Source: CAYGXH01 sp964354485
GTDB lineage: Bacteria > Bacteroidota > Ignavibacteria > UBA10030 > SZUA-254
Direction: 5' to 3'
Length of the DNA: 5,703 bases
Assembly: GCA_964354485.1 (NCBI GenBank)
Contig: CAYGZY010000180.1
Location: 1 to 5,703, forward strand
Shown here one piece after another: positions 4,876-5,703 of the stretch (the first letter of the stretch is position 1; the number at the start of each line of letters is the position of its first letter). A program made the position numbers and the translations under genes. Below the pieces are notes generated by a model. The model was not told the origin of the DNA and ran no database searches. It saw only the letters and a program-made list of their open reading frames with translations.

Positions 4876-5703
4876 ATGTCAAGCAAATTAAAGACCGCTC
4901 CGAAAAATGCGCTGATTCATGAAAAATTATCATGGTTTGATCGGCTCAGCGAATCAAAGAAAAATTCGTTCTGCATCAGTATAATGGCTGTAATTATACT
5001 CATCCTCTTCTGGAATATCTTTTTCCATGGGATGATTTTTGCGGTATCAGGCGATGCAGCGGCATTCAATGCCTGGAAACAGGCCATAGAACAGATACGA
5101 ACCTCGGAAAATCGGGATGATGTGTTCTGGATACCACAAATATTTACAGGAATGCCGATCTTCGGAACTCTCCTTCTTCCGAAGGATGTCAACTACATTG
5201 AAAAATTCCTCCTTCGGCTGCCTGTTGAAACACTTGTCTCGAATTCCGGTGAGGTGCGTGATATAATCCATATCTTTCTTGGCGGACTGTTCATGTTTCT
5301 CCTCTGCAGATCATTCCAGTGTTCACATCTAGTTTCGCTGTTCGCAGCATTTGTCCTGATGCTCAATCCCTATGCGATAGGTGCTCTTGAAGCACATCAG
5401 GGATCAAAACTACACGCACTGAGTGTAATTCCCCTTCTTTTCCTGTTGACCAATAAGCTGTACGCGGGACTTAGTGAAAATCGCTTTATGGATTGGAAGA
5501 ACATGGTTATGTTCGGGTTGCTCGCCGCAGTTACAGGCTGGATGATGCTTTCACTCCATATACAGATTATTTTTTACGGTCTTTTCTTCATTGGCGTATT
5601 TCTATGTTTTCAATTTATACTCTCGCTGCGGAAAGAACCACTCCGAAGCTTCCGGAATGTGTTTGTGATTGCATGTGCACTCTTTATTGGTTTGGTAATT
5701 TCT
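4876..5703 (+). CDS. YfhO-like polytopic membrane protein, N-terminal 276 residues (cut by the right edge)
   Basis: The frame is open from ATG 4876 to the last base, so at least 276 residues are encoded and the gene continues outside the window. A short charged cytoplasmic tail (1-30) precedes a membrane helix at about 32-50. A soluble loop then carries SGDAAAFNAWKQ (58-69) and WIPQIFTGMPIFG (85-97), where the acid D60 and the W-P-F-GMP pattern resemble the first luminal loop of YfhO-family proteins. More helices lie near 129-145, 152-170, 178-194, 208-227, 229-250 and 260-276. AHQGSKLHALSVIPLLF (173-189) resembles the GH..K..A...PL motif of long Bacteroidota-type YfhO proteins. Bacillus subtilis YfhO and Listeria GtlB are GT-C-type proteins needed for glycosylating teichoic acids, so a membrane glycosyltransferase role fits this locus. 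The family call is by motif memory and moderate; a Wzy or O-antigen polymerase-like protein is the main alternative. It starts 98 bases after gmd. Confidence 0.6.
   Translation, partial: MSSKLKTAPKNALIHEKLSWFDRLSESKKNSFCISIMAVIILILFWNIFFHGMIFAVSGDAAAFNAWKQAIEQIRTSENRDDVFWIPQIFTGMPIFGTLLLPKDVNYIEKFLLRLPVETLVSNSGEVRDIIHIFLGGLFMFLLCRSFQCSHLVSLFAAFVLMLNPYAIGALEAHQGSKLHALSVIPLLFLLTNKLYAGLSENRFMDWKNMVMFGLLAAVTGWMMLSLHIQIIFYGLFFIGVFLCFQFILSLRKEPLRSFRNVFVIACALFIGLVIS

Noticed and set aside
4917..5271. Two overlapping minus-strand open frames of 91 and 74 codons opposite the membrane protein
   Set aside because: They lie fully antisense to a long plus-strand frame with clear membrane helices and family-like motifs, and show no recognisable domain or ribosome site.

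Overview
The window carries one strand (+) of a bacterial surface-polysaccharide or lipopolysaccharide-type locus. Four complete genes and one gene cut by the right edge can be supported. Sequence alone does not fix the organism. The gene set is consistent with an environmental bacterium, possibly of the Bacteroidota/Ignavibacteria/Calditrichota neighbourhood, but that placement is a weak inference. It rests on the large YfhO-like membrane protein with a GMP-containing luminal motif, the AT-leaning composition, and the absence of clear Shine-Dalgarno sites before three of the five genes.

Layout from left to right. Positions 3-122 are an open frame running in from the left edge, perhaps the tail of an upstream gene. 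It is crossed near its end by a very GC-rich perfect hairpin (96-115) preceded by CTAC, which looks like a REP/IS200-type repeat. Positions 167-1093 encode a SAM-dependent methyltransferase with an N-terminal four-cysteine zinc-ribbon-like segment. Positions 1218-2150 encode a GT-A (family 2) glycosyltransferase of the rhamnosyltransferase-like type. Positions 2151-2582 are a 432-base gap with no convincing intact gene. It holds a protein-like 55-codon minus-strand frame (2199-2366), a cluster of mutually exclusive inverted repeats (2377-2474), and a candidate promoter (2488-2516). Positions 2583-3728 encode a GT-B (family 4) glycosyltransferase. It is followed after 32 bases by GDP-mannose 4,6-dehydratase (3761-4777), which makes GDP-4-keto-6-deoxymannose, the precursor of GDP-fucose, GDP-rhamnose and GDP-perosamine. 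From 4876 to the right edge runs the N-terminal part of a polytopic YfhO-like membrane protein, probably a GT-C-fold glycosyltransferase.

Together the genes read as nucleotide-sugar supply (Gmd), cytoplasmic sugar transfer (GT2 and GT4), tailoring by methylation, and a membrane step (YfhO-like). The reductase or aminotransferase that would finish the GDP-sugar is not in the window. Base composition rises from left to right: hand-counted sample lines give about 33% GC in the methyltransferase, high 30s in the GT2, low 40s in the GT4 and membrane protein, and about 48% in gmd. This suggests a mosaic assembled by transfer, as is common for such loci. I see no defence, CRISPR, phage or transposase gene, and no clearly new system. 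The least explained parts are the 2151-2582 gap and the hairpin repeat at the left end.
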